From Candidatus Sulfopaludibacter sp. SbA3 (GTDB lineage: Bacteria; Acidobacteriota; Terriglobia; Bryobacterales; Bryobacteraceae): a stretch of 24,844 nucleotides of DNA. The position numbers and the translations under genes are program-made. Below the pieces are notes generated by a model. The model saw nothing but the letters and a program-made list of their open reading frames with translations, was not told where the DNA came from and did no database searches. Shown piece by piece: positions 1 through 7,132 of this stretch. The stretch spans positions 1-24,844 of the forward strand of contig CAMAUG010000013.1 of the NCBI GenBank assembly GCA_945861255.1, in the 5' to 3' direction. The stretch's first letter is position 1; every line of letters starts with the position of its first letter.

Positions 1-1
1 G

Positions 2-403
2 GGCAACGGTGACGCCGTGGAACCGCAGATCACCTTAAGCGCGCAAGCGCAGTCCACCACCATTGCGCAGGACGGCACGGTCAGTTACACGCTTCCGGGT
101 CAAACTAACGCCCAGGTGGCCGGCCAGCTTCAACTTGCGAATTTCACCAATCCAGGCGGACTCAACAGCATCGGCAACGGCCTGTTCCTGCCCACCGACG
201 CAAGCGGCGATCCCACACTTGGCAACCCCGGCGGTCAGGAAGGCATGGGCACGTTGCAACAGGGGTATGTAGAAGCCTCTAACGTAAGCGTGGTGGAGGA
301 GTTCATCAACATGATCACCAGCCAGCGCGCCTATGAAGCCAACACTAAGGTGGTGAAGGCCGCGGATGAAATGTATCAACAGGTCAACAATGTCGCGGCC
401 TGA
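2..403 (+). CDS. flgG: Flagellar distal-rod protein FlgG, C-terminal part (5' end outside window)
   Basis: FlgG forms the distal rod of the flagellar basal body, which passes through the P and L rings. The reading frame is open from base 2 and enters the window in mid-gene; the GTG at 17 is an internal valine, since codons before it already read like the protein (GNGDAVEPQ). The C-terminus carries the signature of rod/hook proteins: a VEASNVSVVEEFINMI segment, then TSQRAYEANTKVVKAADEM, the helix that ends FlgG/FlgF/FlgE family proteins. The GLFLPTDASGDP segment just before it matches FlgG better than FlgF. Stop is TGA at 401. It is the first visible gene of a flgG-flgA-flgH-flgI-flgJ run. Identification is firm; only about the last half of the protein is present. 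Confidence 0.93.
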   Translation, partial: GNGDAVEPQITLSAQAQSTTIAQDGTVSYTLPGQTNAQVAGQLQLANFTNPGGLNSIGNGLFLPTDASGDPTLGNPGGQEGMGTLQQGYVEASNVSVVEEFINMITSQRAYEANTKVVKAADEMYQQVNNVAA

Positions 404-426
404 GGACTCCCGCTCAACGGCCGCGT

Positions 427-485
427 CCGCTCCGTCACGGGTGCGGTTCGGGAGCGGCTTTCGATCTGCCGCCGTGAGGGAACGG
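427..485. repeat. REP-like palindromic element, copy A (between flgG and flgA)
   Basis: The left arm CCGCTCCGTCACGG (427-440) pairs with CCGTGAGGGAACGG (472-485), 12 of 14 positions matching. The bases after the left arm (441-451) extend similarity to copies at 7103-7127 (reverse) and 16391-16415, giving a 25-base core with 4 differences from the latter copy. It lies in the flgG-flgA gap upstream of the preferred flgA start at 519, so it would be transcribed in the middle of the flagellar message. Confidence 0.6.
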
Positions 486-518
486 TGGGAGAGGTTGCTC
501 ACCACGCAGCGGCTTCGC

Positions 519-1025
519 ATGCCTTTGCTTGCAGGGACTCTGTTGGCCTTGGTCTCCGGACCGGCCGGCGCATGCGTATCCATAAGCGGAGATCGCATCC
601 TGGCGAAGGATCTGGCCGCAGCGAACCGATACTTCGCTCCGCTTGACTCCGCCATCGAAATCGGATTCGCACCACGCCCCGGTGCGTCGCGCCTGATGCG
701 ATTCGCGGAATTACAGGCTCTGGCGCGGCGCCACACTGTGGGCGATCTGCCATTGCCGGATGCAGCGTCCGGCAATGGCGACGTCTGCTTCGTGCGAGTG
801 GCCTCCGGCGGCGGCGCATCCCGAAAGGAAGCGGCGGCGTTCGAAGTCCGGCGCGGAGACTCCGTCGGCGTGGACGTTCAAATTGGAGCGGCGCATCTCA
901 TGTTTATCGCTCGAGCGGAATCGGAGGGTCGCGCGGGCGAGTCCGTGCAGGTCCGCAATCCCGCGACCGGCCACGTGTTTCCGGCCACGGTGGCTGCCAA
1001 AGGAAAGGTGGTTGTTCGGAGATGA
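519..1025 (+). CDS. flgA: Flagellar basal body P-ring formation protein FlgA
   Basis: FlgA is a periplasmic chaperone that helps FlgI assemble into the P ring. An open frame runs back to 366, overlapping flgG, but the ATG at 519 is preferred: it starts a normal signal peptide (MPLLAGTLLALVSGPAGA, cleavage near residue 18), whereas the extra N-terminal stretch is arginine/serine rich and coincides with a palindromic repeat at 427-485. No good Shine-Dalgarno site is visible before 519, so a start slightly upstream is possible. The C-terminal third is an SAF-like domain: VRRGDSVGVDVQIGAAHL, then a GRAGESVQVRNPATGHVFPA segment typical of FlgA, ending in a VxxxGKVVV strand. The N-terminal half is weakly conserved, as usual for FlgA. 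Its TGA overlaps the flgH ATG by four bases (ATGA), indicating translational coupling. Confidence 0.82.
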   Translation: MPLLAGTLLALVSGPAGACVSISGDRILAKDLAAANRYFAPLDSAIEIGFAPRPGASRLMRFAELQALARRHTVGDLPLPDAASGNGDVCFVRVASGGGASRKEAAAFEVRRGDSVGVDVQIGAAHLMFIARAESEGRAGESVQVRNPATGHVFPATVAAKGKVVVRR

Positions 1026-1648
1026 AAACCCTTCTTCTATTGGGAGCGTTGATGGTGGGCACAACCGCCGCATGGGCGCAGGTGGGTGGCCTGGGAGGTT
1101 CCCCTGGTTCACTCTACACGCCCTCCGGCCGCTTGTCCGATTTGACGCGCGACCTCCGGGCCAACCAGGCCGGCGATATCGTGACCATCGTGGTAAGCGA
1201 AAATACTTCCGCTGTCGCGTCAGGCGGCACGAATACGTCGCGCAAGTCGTCCGCCACCAACCAGATTGCCGCGCTGGCCGGCGCGCTCGCCACGGGCAAC
1301 CCTCTGACCAACCTAGCTGACCTCTCGAACGCCCAACAATTGCAGGGCACCGGTGAAACCAGCCGGAACCTGACGCTTTCGAACACGCTCACGGCGCGCG
1401 TCGTCGATGTCACGCCGAACGGCACCCTCATCATAGAAGGAGTGAAGGAAATCCTGGTCAACTCGGAACGGCAGACCATCACCGTGCGCGGCCTGGTGCG
1501 GCCGGCCGACCTGACCACCGCGAACACCGTGCTCTCCACGCGCATTGCCGATCTGCAGATCCACGTCAACGGCAAGGGGGTGGTGGGCGATGCCATCAAG
1601 CGTCCCTTCGTTCTCTACCGTATTCTGTTGGGGCTGCTGCCGTTCTAA
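1022..1648 (+). CDS. flgH: Flagellar L-ring protein FlgH
   Basis: FlgH forms the outer-membrane L ring around the flagellar rod. The 208-residue protein has a signal peptide (MKTLLLLGALMVGTTAAWAQ) followed by family blocks: SLYTPSGRLSDLTRDLRANQAGDIVTIVVSENTSA (residues about 30-64), a Ser/Thr/Asn-rich middle, LTARVVDVTPNGTLIIEGVKEI (about 122-143) and GLVRPADLTTANTVLSTRIADLQI (about 156-179). Known enterobacterial FlgH is a lipoprotein with an acylated cysteine; this protein has no cysteine at all and a signal-peptidase-I-like AWAQ end, so it cannot be a standard lipoprotein. It overlaps flgA by four bases and flgI by one (TAATG), placing it in the same operon. Confidence 0.95.
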   Translation: MKTLLLLGALMVGTTAAWAQVGGLGGSPGSLYTPSGRLSDLTRDLRANQAGDIVTIVVSENTSAVASGGTNTSRKSSATNQIAALAGALATGNPLTNLADLSNAQQLQGTGETSRNLTLSNTLTARVVDVTPNGTLIIEGVKEILVNSERQTITVRGLVRPADLTTANTVLSTRIADLQIHVNGKGVVGDAIKRPFVLYRILLGLLPF

Positions 1649-2769
1649 TGGACATGCGGCACCTTGCTCTACTCTTGACTCCACTCTTGCTGGTGGCGTC
1701 CATCGCGTCCGGCGCGGGTAGCCGGCTTAAGGAGGTCGCCGCACTCGAAGGCGTCCGGGACAACCAGTTGATGGGCTATGGCGTAGTCGTCGGCCTCAAC
1801 GGCACCGGCGACAAGCGCCAGACCGTATTCTCCGCGCAGGCGCTCACCAACATCCTCAACCGCATGGGAGTCGCCGTGAATCCCGCGGCCATCCAGATCC
1901 GCAACGTCGCGGCCGTGATGGTCACGGCCAACCTGCCGCCGTTCGCGCAGCCGGGAACCAAGATCGATATCATCGCCGCCGCCATCGGCGACGCCACCAA
2001 TCTGCAAGGCGGCCTGTTGGTGATGACGCCGCTCAAAGCGGCCGACGGCCAGGTATATGCCGTCGCGCAAGGGCCAATTGTCACCGGAGGCTTCGTCGCG
2101 GGCCGGGGGGGAAACACGCAGACATTGAACCATCCCACCGTGGGCCGTATGCCCGGTGGAGCCATCGTGGAGCGCGCGCCGCCTTCCATCGCGCCCACCT
2201 CGCACCTGCGTCTGCAACTGCGGGAAGCCGATTTCACCACCGCCGCCCGCATCGTGCAGGCGCTTAATCAGCACTTTGCCGCCCCTGGTTCCGGCAATGC
2301 CGTGGCCGTGGCCAGAGCCGAAAGCCCGGCCGTGGTTGCCGTGGATATTCCGCCCGGCTATCTGGCGCGGCCCATTGAATTCGTAGCTGAAATGGAGGCG
2401 CTGATCATCGAATCCGACCACCGCCAGCGCATCGTCATCAACGAACGCACCGGCACCATCGTGATGGGCAAGGACGTACGGATCTCCCCGGTTGCCATTA
2501 TGCACGGAGCGCTCAGCGTGGAAGTAAAGACGCTGTTCGATGTTTCACAACCCGCGCCATTTTCGCAGGGCAAAACCATCGTGACTCCGGACGTCAATGT
2601 TAACGCGCGGGAAAACCGCGCGCAGAACATCGTGCTCGAAAAAGGCGCCACGGTGGAGGAACTGGTGCGCGCGCTACAGGCCATCGGCTCCACCGCGCGC
2701 GACGTCATCGCCATCTTGCAGAACATGCGCGCGGCGGGCGCGCTCGACGCCGAAATCGACATCCTATGA
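1648..2769 (+). CDS. flgI: Flagellar P-ring protein FlgI
   Basis: FlgI builds the P ring in the peptidoglycan layer. The 373-residue length is normal for the family. After a signal peptide (MDMRHLALLLTPLLLVASIASGA) comes the hallmark RLKEVAALEGVRDNQLMGYG, then VVVGLNGTGDKRQTVFSAQ, followed by AAVMVTANLPPFAQPGTKID and LLVMTPLKAADGQVYAVAQG, which are among the most conserved FlgI blocks. The C-terminus keeps RIVINERTGTIVMGKDVRIS and the closing VEELVRALQAIG...DVIAILQNMRAAGALDAEI helices. The start codon overlaps the flgH stop by one base, and its TGA overlaps the next ATG by four bases. No internal disruption is seen. Confidence 0.97.
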   Translation: MDMRHLALLLTPLLLVASIASGAGSRLKEVAALEGVRDNQLMGYGVVVGLNGTGDKRQTVFSAQALTNILNRMGVAVNPAAIQIRNVAAVMVTANLPPFAQPGTKIDIIAAAIGDATNLQGGLLVMTPLKAADGQVYAVAQGPIVTGGFVAGRGGNTQTLNHPTVGRMPGGAIVERAPPSIAPTSHLRLQLREADFTTAARIVQALNQHFAAPGSGNAVAVARAESPAVVAVDIPPGYLARPIEFVAEMEALIIESDHRQRIVINERTGTIVMGKDVRISPVAIMHGALSVEVKTLFDVSQPAPFSQGKTIVTPDVNVNARENRAQNIVLEKGATVEELVRALQAIGSTARDVIAILQNMRAAGALDAEIDIL

Positions 2770-3074
2770 ACCCCATTTCTTCTCTTTCTTTGCCCATTGC
2801 CAACACCGAACCTACGCCCACGAAGGTGGAAGACGCCGCGCGGCAGTTTGAAAGCCTGCTCATCGCGCAGATGCTGCAATCGGCGCGCAGCGCGGCGCGG
2901 GAGGGATTCGGAGAAGGCGAGGACGACGCGCAAAGCGATACCGTACTCAGCATCGCCGAACAGCAGTTCGCGCAAGTGCTGGCACGCAACGGCGGGTTGG
3001 GACTGGCGCGGCTGGTGATGCAGGGACTAAAAGGTCCGTATGGGGCACAAACCGTGCCGGACCGGCTCCCGTAA
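2766..3074 (+). CDS. flgJ: Rod-binding protein, single-domain FlgJ
   Basis: This 102-residue protein matches only the N-terminal rod-capping domain of FlgJ: DAARQFESLLIAQMLQSAR near residues 23-41, then a DDAQSDTVLSIAEQQFAQVLA segment and GGLGLARLVMQ. In enterobacteria this domain caps the growing rod and is fused to a C-terminal glucosaminidase that opens the peptidoglycan; here the second domain is absent and the frame ends at TAA 3072. A separate hydrolase, not in this window, would be needed. The ATG overlaps the flgI stop (ATGA), so it closes the visible flagellar operon; the hook-associated genes that often follow (flgK, flgL) are not here. Confidence 0.88.
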   Translation: MNPISSLSLPIANTEPTPTKVEDAARQFESLLIAQMLQSARSAAREGFGEGEDDAQSDTVLSIAEQQFAQVLARNGGLGLARLVMQGLKGPYGAQTVPDRLP

Positions 3075-3176
3075 GCACAGCCTCATCCACGCCGCCGGCC
3101 ATCCGTCATCGACCGTGCTGCCAGCCATCGTCATGGGCCGCGCCGTCCACGCTTGTCACGAACCGCCTTTCAGGGA

Positions 3177-3193
3177 GGGCGGACGCGCCCGCC
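3177..3193. terminator. Hairpin between convergent flgJ and the response regulator
   Basis: GGGCGG (3177-3182) and CCCGCC (3188-3193) form a six-pair GC stem with a five-base loop in the 118-bp gap between two convergent genes, touching the stop codon of the minus-strand gene. There is no T-run on either side, so a role as a terminator is only suggested by its position. Confidence 0.3.
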
Positions 3194-4572
3194 TAACGCA
3201 GATTGTACTTCGCCATTTTGTACCGCATCCGGTCTCGGCTGATCCGCAGAATACGGGCCGCCTCGGACTGGTTGCCTCCGGCACGCGCCAGCGCGTCGGT
3301 CAGCAACTCGCGTTCATGGTCCTCCAGCGACGGGGCGGCTCCATTGGACGCGCCTGCCTCCGGAGCCGCCTCCCGAGTATGGCCACGCGGATCCAATTTC
3401 GTCACCGTAGGGGGCAGATCCCCCACATCAATGGTGTCGCCCATGGCCATCATACAGGCATGTCCCAGCGCGTTCTCAAGTTCGCGAATATTGCCCGGCC
3501 AATTGTGCCGGGCGAGCGCGATTTGCGCCCTGCGCGTCAATCCGCTGATTTCCTTGTTGAACTGGGTGGAAAAACGCTCCAGCAAGAACTTCTCCAGCAG
3601 CGGCAGATCTTCCTTGCGCTCGGCTAGGGACGGCGTCCGCAGCTCCACCATGGCCAGACGGTAGTACAAGTCTTCGCGAAATAGCTTCTGGGCAATGAGT
3701 TCCGGGACATCGCGATTGGTCGCCGCAACCACCCGTACGTCCACCTTGCGCGGCGTCACCGAACCGACACGCGTAACTTCCTGATTTTGCAAAGCCCGCA
3801 GAAGCTTCGCCTGCGTGCTGAGCGGCATGTCGCCGATTTCGTCCAGAAACAGCGTCCCTCCGTGGGCGAACTCGAACAGACCCATCTTGTCGGAAATGGC
3901 CCCCGTAAACGCGCCCTTTACGTAACCGAACAGTTCGCTCTCAAAGAGAGTCTCCACCACGGCCGAACAATTACACGTCACAAAGCGGCCGGAACTGGCC
4001 GGACTGAGGTTGTGCAGCGCCCTGGCCACCAGATCCTTGCCCGTGCCGGTGGGCCCCGTGATCAGCGCCGAACGATAGTGCGCGGACACGCGGCGGATGC
4101 GCGCGAACAGTTCCCACATCAGGGGACTGCGGCCGATCATGCCCTCAAATCGCGACGTTTCCATCAGTTCCTGGTCCAGATCCAGGGCCTTCTGGCGCTG
4201 GCGCGCGTCCGCCAATAGTTTTTCCACGCGGGCGCGCAGAGCCGGGATGGAAACCGGCTTGTTCATGTAGTCGCACGCGCCTTTCTGAATGGCCTCCACG
4301 GCGGTCTCCGTCGTATAGTGTGCCGTCATCACGATCACGTCGATGGCCGGATCGAATTCCACCACTTTTTCGAGCAGCTCGATCCCGCTCATCTTGGGCA
4401 TCACCAAGTCCGCCAGGACGATTTGCGGGTGCTCATGGTAGATCAAGTCCAGGCCCTCTTCGGGATCGGTCGCCGAAAAAATGGAAAGGCCTTCCTGCTG
4501 AAGGGCCTCCGTGAGTAGTTCAAGACTAGCCGGTGTATCGTCCACGGCGACAAGTTTGACGGTGGGACGCAT
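3193..4572 (-). CDS. NtrC-type sigma-54-dependent response regulator
   Basis: A transcription activator with three parts. Numbering follows a frame opening at TTG 4581. The receiver domain (about 8-125) has acidic pocket D14/D15, phospho-acceptor D58, T86 and K108. The AAA+ sigma-54 interaction domain (about 145-375) has Walker A GPTGTGKD (176-183), the sigma-54 contact loop GAFTGA (223-228), Walker B GTLFLDEIGD (242-251) and REDLYYRL (302-309). A Fis-type helix-turn-helix (about 420-460) includes GGNQSEAARILRISRDRMRY. Walker A reads GPTGTGKD where GESGTGKE is common, but the catalytic Lys is intact. The ATG at 4572 (MRPTVKLVAVDD) is preferred over the TTG. It is divergent from a hybrid kinase starting 56 bp away, its likely partner, and convergent with the flagellar genes. 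A flagellar target is plausible but unproven. Confidence 0.93.
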   Translation of the reverse strand: MRPTVKLVAVDDTPASLELLTEALQQEGLSIFSATDPEEGLDLIYHEHPQIVLADLVMPKMSGIELLEKVVEFDPAIDVIVMTAHYTTETAVEAIQKGACDYMNKPVSIPALRARVEKLLADARQRQKALDLDQELMETSRFEGMIGRSPLMWELFARIRRVSAHYRSALITGPTGTGKDLVARALHNLSPASSGRFVTCNCSAVVETLFESELFGYVKGAFTGAISDKMGLFEFAHGGTLFLDEIGDMPLSTQAKLLRALQNQEVTRVGSVTPRKVDVRVVAATNRDVPELIAQKLFREDLYYRLAMVELRTPSLAERKEDLPLLEKFLLERFSTQFNKEISGLTRRAQIALARHNWPGNIRELENALGHACMMAMGDTIDVGDLPPTVTKLDPRGHTREAAPEAGASNGAAPSLEDHERELLTDALARAGGNQSEAARILRISRDRMRYKMAKYNLR

Positions 4573-4628
4573 GATAACCAACGTACCATCTATGATGGCA
4601 ATGCACGTGCCTTACGCTAGATTTGATT

Positions 4629-7016
4629 ATGGCCATGACTCCTCGCGAACCTGTTCGGCCGAAAAAAGTTGCGGCCCGGCCGCACGCAGACGCGGTGACG
4701 GCCGAGCGGTTTTCCATCTTCCTGGAGGCTAACCCGGACGCCATCCTGGAAGTGGACGAGCACGGGCGGATCATCCTGGCGAACGCGGAAGCCGAGCGGC
4801 TATTTCGTTATTCGCGGGGTGAACTGCTGGGAAGACCGGTGGAGGATCTGGTCCCCGAGCGTTTCCGCGGCGGCCACCTGGCGAATCGCGGCGCGTACGC
4901 CGTGCATCCCTCACGTAGGCCGATGGGCGCCGGGCTGAGCTTGTATGCGATTCGAAAAGATCTTTCCGAATTTGCGGCCGACATCAATCTGAGCCCGCTT
5001 ACCGGAGCCGCGCCGGGGCACGTACTCTGTGTAGTCCGCGACGTGACGTCGAGACGCGCGGCCGAAAATGAGATCCAGACTCTCAACCAGCATCTGGAAC
5101 GCCGCTCGGCGGAACTAGCCGCCGCCAACTCAGAACTCTCCCTGCGAAACCGGGAAGTGGAACGCGCCAACCGCTTGAAGAGCGAGTTCCTGGCCAGCAT
5201 GAGTCATGAACTGCGTACGCCTCTGAACACAATCCTTGGATTTTCGGAGCTGCTATCGGAAGAAAGCTCCGGAGCGCTCAACGAAAAGCAGAGACGTTTT
5301 ATTTCCCATGTGCAGCGCGATGCGCATCACCTGCTGGATCTGATCAACGACATTCTGGACCTTTCCAAGATCGAAGCCGGGCGGTTGGAACTGCACATCG
5401 AGGAATTCCCCATGGCGGTCGCCGTGGCCGAAGTGCTCAGCAGTATCCGCCCACTGGCCATTGCCAAGCAGATCGCGCTCGACAGCAATCTGGACACCGC
5501 GCTCAACTTACGGGCCGACAGAGTTCGCTTCAAGGAAATTCTCTACAACCTGTTCAGCAACGCGATCAAGTTCACGCCGGCCAGAGGCCGCGTCTGGGTT
5601 GAATCCACCGCGCAGAAAGCCGAGGTGTGTTGCGTGGTCGCCGATACCGGCATGGGAATCCCGCCCGGCGAGCGGGAGGCTATGTTCGAGAGCTTCCGGC
5701 AGGCCAGCGCGACCACCAAAGGGGTGCGCGAGGGCACGGGCCTGGGGCTGGCGATCACACGGCGTCTGGTGGAGCACCACGGCGGGCGCATGTGGCTTGA
5801 AAGCGAGCCCGGCAAGGGAAGCCGCTTTTATTTCACGCTTCCGTTGGCGGAGCCGGCGCCGCCCGCCGCAGCGCCCGCCGTTTCGGGGAACGCCTCCCGG
5901 ATCTTGGTTGTCAGCCACCAGTTGCCGTTTCGGGAGAGCCTGGCGGATACGCTGGAGGGCCAGGGATTTCGAACCGCCGCCGCCGCGTCCGGCACGGACG
6001 CGCTGCACAAGGCGCGCGAGCTGGAACCCGGTCTGATTCTGCTGGACCTGGAGTTGCCGGGCCGAAGCGGTTGGGAAATACTGCATGACCTCAAGACGGA
6101 TCCAGCCACGTCCGGCATTCCGGTGATCCTGGCGTCTGCCCTCGCGTCTCACGATGATGAACGGAAACTTGCGCGGGCCATGGGCGCGGTGGATTGTCTG
6201 ACCAAACCCGTTGCGCCCGCCGCGCTCTTCCAGGCAGTCCGCCGGGCGATGAAGCGGGACGGTGGCCCGTGCGTCCTGATTGTGGATGACGACCTGCAAA
6301 CCCGGCAACTGGTTTCCGAAACTCTTTCCACACAAGGATATTCGACCATCAGTGCCGGGAACGCGGCGGAAGCGATGCGCATGGTAACCGCCACGCACGT
6401 GGATGCAATTGTTCTGGATCTGGTTCTTCCCGACCGGAGTGGATTCGATCTGCTGGAGGAGATCCGCGCAGCGGAGGCGTTTGAAACGATCCCTGTAGTG
6501 GTGCTGTCGATCAAGGATCTGACGGATCGCGAGCGGGAGATTCTGGCCGCGCATTCGGCGAAGGTGTTCACCAAGGGCTCGGGCTGGCGGCCTCACTTGA
6601 TCGCGGAGCTGCACAGGACGCTGGGCGCGGTAACCAACAAGAAGCGCGTCCTGCTGGCCGACGATAACGCCGCGGGGCGCGAACTGGTGCGGGAAGCGCT
6701 GGGATCGCACGTGGCCGCGCTGATCGAAGCCGCTGACGGCCGCGAGGCCCTCAGGAAGGTGCGCGAGACGCGCCCCGATCTGGTTTTGTTGGACATTCAA
6801 ATGCCGGAGATGGACGGATATGAAGTGTTGCGGGCGATCCGCGGCGATCCTTCGCTACGAGGCCTGCGCGTGGTGGCGCTGACGGCGTTCGCGATGCAAG
6901 GCGACCGGGAACGCGCCCTGGCCGCGGGTTTCGACGACTACATCACCAAACCCATCACGTTCGCAGAACTCAAAGCCCAACTGGACGGGCCGTCCGCCGA
7001 GGCCGCCAGCGACTGA
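4629..7016 (+). CDS. Hybrid sensor histidine kinase: PAS - HisKA - HATPase - three receiver domains
   Basis: A soluble-looking kinase with no membrane segment. Numbering follows a frame opening at TTG 4623; ATG 4629 is used as start, and ATG 4635 is equally possible. A PAS domain (about 28-145, FLEANPDAILEVDEHGRIIL) is followed by a coiled coil (150-187), then HisKA with phospho-accepting H195 (SHELRTP), and an HATPase domain with N-box NLFSNAIKF (309-317), DTGMGIP (341-347) and GTGLGLAI (371-378). Receiver 1 (about 425-540) keeps D475 and K528, but its acidic pair is replaced (VVSHQ). Receiver 2 (548-665) has VDDD, D599 and K651. Receiver 3 (674-785) has ADDN, D680/D681, D724, T754 and K776. 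It is divergent from the NtrC-type regulator. The input signal cannot be deduced. Confidence 0.93.
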   Translation: MAMTPREPVRPKKVAARPHADAVTAERFSIFLEANPDAILEVDEHGRIILANAEAERLFRYSRGELLGRPVEDLVPERFRGGHLANRGAYAVHPSRRPMGAGLSLYAIRKDLSEFAADINLSPLTGAAPGHVLCVVRDVTSRRAAENEIQTLNQHLERRSAELAAANSELSLRNREVERANRLKSEFLASMSHELRTPLNTILGFSELLSEESSGALNEKQRRFISHVQRDAHHLLDLINDILDLSKIEAGRLELHIEEFPMAVAVAEVLSSIRPLAIAKQIALDSNLDTALNLRADRVRFKEILYNLFSNAIKFTPARGRVWVESTAQKAEVCCVVADTGMGIPPGEREAMFESFRQASATTKGVREGTGLGLAITRRLVEHHGGRMWLESEPGKGSRFYFTLPLAEPAPPAAAPAVSGNASRILVVSHQLPFRESLADTLEGQGFRTAAAASGTDALHKARELEPGLILLDLELPGRSGWEILHDLKTDPATSGIPVILASALASHDDERKLARAMGAVDCLTKPVAPAALFQAVRRAMKRDGGPCVLIVDDDLQTRQLVSETLSTQGYSTISAGNAAEAMRMVTATHVDAIVLDLVLPDRSGFDLLEEIRAAEAFETIPVVVLSIKDLTDREREILAAHSAKVFTKGSGWRPHLIAELHRTLGAVTNKKRVLLADDNAAGRELVREALGSHVAALIEAADGREALRKVRETRPDLVLLDIQMPEMDGYEVLRAIRGDPSLRGLRVVALTAFAMQGDRERALAAGFDDYITKPITFAELKAQLDGPSAEAASD

Positions 7017-7030
7017 AGCGCTCGGGCGGC

Positions 7031-7130
7031 ACCGCGTGCTAACGCGCGCGGCTCAGTAACACTTGTGGCGAGCGTCATGAAGGCGCCGTTTTCGGCTCGG
7101 AACTGAGCCGCGACCGTGAGGGAGCGGTCA
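7031..7130. repeat. REP-like palindromic element, copy B, inverted pair
   Basis: The gap between the kinase and the MFS gene is filled by two facing copies of one short element. On the plus strand, 7031-7057 reads ACCGC..CT.ACG..CGCGGCTCAGT; the reverse complement of 7102-7128 reads the same with 21 of 27 bases identical. The right copy (7103-7127) shares 22 of 25 bases with 16391-16415 on the opposite strand. A small hairpin, CGGCTC (7093-7098) with GAGCCG (7105-7110), lies inside. It could act as a bidirectional terminator between convergent genes. Confidence 0.6.
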
Positions 7131-7132
7131 CA

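Noticed and set aside
366..518. Longer FlgA N-terminus beginning at ATG 366
   Set aside because: It overlaps flgG, encodes an Arg/Ser-rich stretch unlike FlgA, and coincides with a palindromic repeat found elsewhere between genes; ATG 519 begins a normal signal peptide.
1669..2505. Long minus-strand frame opposite flgI
   Set aside because: Product is a low-complexity His/Gly/Asp/Arg-rich mirror of a clearly coding plus-strand gene; typical of antisense frames in GC-rich DNA.
5508..6800. 430-codon minus-strand frame opposite the hybrid kinase
   Set aside because: The plus strand encodes recognisable kinase and receiver motifs throughout; the antisense product has no family pattern.
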